DNA of 16,063 bases from Tidjanibacter sp. (lineage in GTDB: Bacteria > Bacteroidota > Bacteroidia > Bacteroidales > Rikenellaceae), in the NCBI GenBank assembly GCA_017630115.1, contig JAGBVY010000072.1, positions 1 through 16,063 of the forward strand, written 5' to 3'. This document shows, in pieces, positions 13,805-16,063 of the stretch (positions are counted from its first letter, which is position 1; every line of letters begins with the position of its first letter). Made by a program: the position numbers and the translations under genes. Below the pieces are notes generated by a model that saw only the letters and a list, made by a program, of their open reading frames with translations, was not told the origin of the DNA and ran no database searches.

Positions 13805-13812
13805 CAAAGATA
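13805..13812 (-). promoter_or_regulatory. -7 promoter box for the 13068-13748 gene
   Basis: It reads TATCTTTG on the minus strand, an exact TAnnTTTG. It is 57 bp upstream of ATG13748 and supports that start over the longer frame. The -33 region is poor (TTGG about 22 bp upstream). Confidence 0.6.
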
Positions 13813-13854
13813 CTCTTTTTTTGCCAACAACGCCCAAGGAGCCCAAAATATTAT

Positions 13855-13897
13855 TGTCCAATTCTCTTTTTGAATCAAACATTCGCCAAATTGGACA
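13855..13897 (-). terminator. Weak inverted repeat after the DUF456 gene
   Basis: TGTCCAATT (13855-13863) pairs with AATTGGACA (13889-13897) over a 25-nt loop. In the minus-strand transcript it is followed by ATAATATTTT. The long loop and AT-rich stem make this only a candidate terminator. Confidence 0.3.
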
Positions 13898-13927
13898 CCA
13901 ATGATGCAGGGGTTTACAGCCCAGAGG

Positions 13928-14395
13928 TTACACCACCTGAAAAATCTTAATAGTGAGCCATATAGCAGCAATAAGCTTTATGCCTGTGCCACAAATAAAG
14001 GCTGCAAAAGAGCCAAAAGCCACCTTAAAAGCGCGGGCGCTATCGTTGCCATTGTGGGTAAGCTCGCCAATGAGCGCACCAAAGAATGGGCCGAGAATAA
14101 GACCGAGCGGGCCAAGGAAGAATCCGACGATTATACCGATCATTGAGCCTCGTGTGGCCTCCTTTGAGCCACCGAACTTCTTGGTCATAACCGCCGGCAG
14201 AAAGTTGTCGAGCAGAGTTACACCCAGAGCGACTACCGCCCAAATTACCAGTTGGTTGGTGGTGAAATCGGCACCACTCCAAAAGCACAACAATATACCA
14301 AGATAGCAGATAGGTACGCCGGGGAGGATGGGGACAACACACCCAACAACACCCACAACGGTGCAAACGATTGCCAAAATTTCCATTAGTTCCAT
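13928..14395 (-). CDS. DUF456-family integral membrane protein
   Basis: 155 aa, almost entirely hydrophobic, with four or five membrane segments. The first pair (about 5-42) includes VGCVVPILPGVPICYLG, the Pro-Gly-rich stretch that marks DUF456 (function unknown). The middle is TKKFGGSKEATRGSMIG, followed by a glycine-zipper helix (GIIVGFFLGPLGLILGPFFG) that suggests tight helix packing. A last segment (about 120-150) is also hydrophobic. The start ATG14395 has a second in-frame ATG three codons later. A -7 box lies 39 bp upstream. It is monocistronic and divergent from the 14672 gene. No transport or enzymatic role can be assigned from sequence. Confidence 0.9.
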   Translation of the reverse strand: MELMEILAIVCTVVGVVGCVVPILPGVPICYLGILLCFWSGADFTTNQLVIWAVVALGVTLLDNFLPAVMTKKFGGSKEATRGSMIGIIVGFFLGPLGLILGPFFGALIGELTHNGNDSARAFKVAFGSFAAFICGTGIKLIAAIWLTIKIFQVV

Positions 14396-14434
14396 AGTAT
14401 GATTTCTTTCTTAATTGGGGTTAAACATCACAGG

Positions 14435-14442
14435 CAAATATA
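14435..14442 (-). promoter_or_regulatory. -7 promoter box for the DUF456 gene
   Basis: It reads TATATTTG on the minus strand, an exact TAnnTTTG, 39 bp upstream of ATG14395. No clear -33 TTTG. Confidence 0.55.
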
Positions 14443-14527
14443 CGAAAAGAGATTGAAACCAGAGGATAAAACTACCAGTTGGGACGAAAAATTTATTGTA
14501 AGGAGTAGGGTTTCTTACTATTTTTTA

Positions 14528-14535
14528 TACCTTTG
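14528..14535 (+). promoter_or_regulatory. -7 promoter box for the 14672 gene
   Basis: TACCTTTG on the plus strand matches TAnnTTTG. It implies an untranslated leader of about 130 nt, in which I see no further gene or clear hairpin. The -33 box is not evident. Confidence 0.6.
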
Positions 14536-14671
14536 CGTTGTTGTTGAGGAGTGTTGAGCATCGGAGCAAAGTGTTCAAAAAACAAATTTAACTCTCTGGT
14601 TTACAACCGCCTAATAGTCCTCCACACCCAAGTAGAACAACGTAGCATTTCACCCACCAAAGGAGTAATAG

Positions 14672-16063
14672 ATGGACAAAACACCGCAAAACAGAAAAAA
14701 TGCCAAGAGAGAGGGCGTCTTCGACCTTGTGAAACTTATGAGCAAGGCCGAGAAACGCAACTTCAAACTCTACTCCACAAGACTCGGTTGCAACGAGGGA
14801 GCAAAATTTCTCCTCTTGTTTGACTGCTTCGACAATATGGAGCACTACGACGAGGCTAAGATTCTCGCACTCTGCCCCACCATCAGCAAACAACAACTAC
14901 CCAACCTTAAAGCCCACCTCTACAAACAACTTCTCGTGTCGCTTAGAATGCTTGGCGTGCAACACTCCCCTTTGTTGGAAATCAGAGAGCAGATTGACTT
15001 TGCAAAGATTCTCTTCGACAAGGGCCTCTACGAAGAGGCTCAACGACTGCTCGATAAGGTGGAGAAGAGAGCTGTGGAGTTGGAGCTTCTGCCCGCCGTA
15101 CTCGACATTGTTGAGCTCAAACGCCAGCTGAAAGTATTGAGCTATTCGAGCGAGATGACCCAAGTGGCCGACACCACCGCCAAGGCTGCCAGTGTAATCT
15201 CGGAGAGTTTGTCGAGCATCGCCTCACTCTCGCGCTTGGCAGTGCAGTGTTATGCCCTACACCAGAGTCTTGGATTTGCCCGCTCGCAAAAAGACCTCGA
15301 CAAGCTCAACAGCTACTTCAAACCCCGCATTGAGCCCTACGAGGACAAGGAGATGAACTTCACCGAGCGCTTCTACTTCTACCAAGCCAAGGCGTGGTAC
15401 TACTACATCTGCCACAAAACCGCCCTCTCCTATCGCTACGCACTGAAATGGGTGGCCCACTTTGAGGCAAGGCCCGAGATGAAGGAGGTTATGTATGACA
15501 GCTATATGCGTGGTTATGCCCACGTGCTCGACGGTATGTTCCTGATGCACAAATACTCAGCCTTTGTACGCACGCTCGACGAATTTGAAAAGGAGAGCTC
15601 GACCATTGGCAAGCTCAACGATAATGCCGAGATGATTTCGCAGGGCATACTCTTTACCGGTCAGCTCAACAAGTGCCTTATGGCGGGCACCTACAAAGAT
15701 GGTCTGTGGATTGCAAAAAACATCGACTCCTACCTGAAACGCTACGACAACCGCCTGACCATCCACGAGAAAATGCCCCTCTACTACAAGGTGGCAACGC
15801 TCTACTTTGGCGACGGCAACTACCACAAATGCATTGAGTATCTGTCGTATATCATTGCTGTCAAAGACCACAACATCCGCCGCGACTTGCAGTGCTATGC
15901 CCGTATGCTCAACCTTATGGCACTCTACGACGCGGGGCTCGACTTCAACATCGACTACCAGATTCGCTCGGTCTATTCGTTTATAGTCAAGATGAAGGAT
16001 ATGACCGAGATGAAAGACGAGCTGCTGTCGTTCTTCAAGAGCCTCGGCAACATCAACGCCATC
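14672..16063 (+). CDS. Conserved Bacteroidota helical-repeat protein of unknown function (3' end outside window)
   Basis: 464 codons are open to the right edge without a stop. ATG 14672-14674 is preceded by AGGAG at 14661-14665 with a 6-nt gap, the clearest Shine-Dalgarno in the window. The protein is soluble with no signal peptide or membrane segment. It starts with a basic stretch followed by LVKLMSKAEKRNFKLYSTR. It then has repeated amphipathic helix pairs rich in Tyr and Leu (AKILFDKGLYEEAQRLLDKVEKR, here split: AKILFDKGLYEEA / QRLLDKVEKR), resembling TPR-like solenoids. The block KQQLPNLKAHLYKQLL near residue 80 is, in my recollection, well conserved in Bacteroidota proteins called hypothetical. 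No catalytic motif is visible. A scaffold or protein-interaction role is inferred. The gene diverges from DUF456. Confidence 0.88.
   Translation, partial: MDKTPQNRKNAKREGVFDLVKLMSKAEKRNFKLYSTRLGCNEGAKFLLLFDCFDNMEHYDEAKILALCPTISKQQLPNLKAHLYKQLLVSLRMLGVQHSPLLEIREQIDFAKILFDKGLYEEAQRLLDKVEKRAVELELLPAVLDIVELKRQLKVLSYSSEMTQVADTTAKAASVISESLSSIASLSRLAVQCYALHQSLGFARSQKDLDKLNSYFKPRIEPYEDKEMNFTERFYFYQAKAWYYYICHKTALSYRYALKWVAHFEARPEMKEVMYDSYMRGYAHVLDGMFLMHKYSAFVRTLDEFEKESSTIGKLNDNAEMISQGILFTGQLNKCLMAGTYKDGLWIAKNIDSYLKRYDNRLTIHEKMPLYYKVATLYFGDGNYHKCIEYLSYIIAVKDHNIRRDLQCYARMLNLMALYDAGLDFNIDYQIRSVYSFIVKMKDMTEMKDELLSFFKSLGNINAI

Noticed and set aside
14396..14671. Possible small gene in the DUF456/14672 divergent gap
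   Set aside because: Frames here are short, without a ribosome site or recognisable product; the gap is explained by two divergent -7 boxes and a leader.
1..16063. CRISPR arrays, tRNA/rRNA genes, insertion sequences, prophage or toxin-antitoxin genes
   Set aside because: I looked for regular spaced repeats, tRNA TTCGA/CCA patterns, transposase motifs and terminal inverted repeats with target duplications, and saw none that hold up.

Overview
The window looks like a stretch of chromosome from a gut Bacteroidales, most likely Rikenellaceae (Alistipes-like). The evidence is a LpxK/IspD/SSB gene set with Bacteroidota-type sequences, two small outer-membrane beta-barrels with hydrophobic-aromatic C termini, a lipoprotein-type dipeptidyl-peptidase III, and repeated TAnnTTTG boxes (the Bacteroidota -7 element) upstream of genes. 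The genus is inference; no rRNA, tRNA, CRISPR array, transposase or phage gene was found.

Layout. Positions 2-1738 (+) hold recJ, cut by the left edge. It converges on a minus-strand run that reads ispD -> bacterial PH-domain membrane protein -> lpxK -> purine nucleoside phosphorylase copy 2 -> copy 1 -> ssb (6328 down to 1850). The genes in this run are close or overlapping and probably form one operon. A perfect 17-bp hairpin (1793-1829) separates recJ from ssb. Upstream, also on the minus strand, dipeptidyl-peptidase III (10101-8068) is followed by an M23-family protein (8007-6610). The 280-bp gap between the M23 gene and ispD holds short repeats and a long imperfect hairpin.

Positions 10102-10611 form a 510-bp gene-less region with several hairpins and a plus-strand -7 box. 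It leads into a short ORF (10612-11148) that resembles the menaquinone enzyme MqnA with its middle lobe missing, and then corA (11257-12201). corA converges on two outer-membrane beta-barrel genes (12302-12958 and 13068-13748, minus) across a bidirectional terminator. A DUF456 membrane protein (13928-14395, minus) follows. Diverging from it is a long helical protein of unknown function (14672 to the right edge, +), typical of Bacteroidota.

How the genes fit together. The central operon mixes envelope precursors (IspD for isoprenoids, LpxK for lipid A), an uncharacterised PH-domain membrane protein sitting between them, purine salvage (two tandem PNPs) and DNA maintenance (SSB). Items most worth a second look: the PNP pair differs at the base-recognition residue (Asn232 versus Asp232); an MqnA-like protein is reduced to one lobe; a possibly structured RNA lies upstream of it; a promoter's -33 box sits inside the loop of the preceding gene's terminator; and a palindromic element before ispD can form two competing folds. 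No unmistakably new defence or mobile system was seen.
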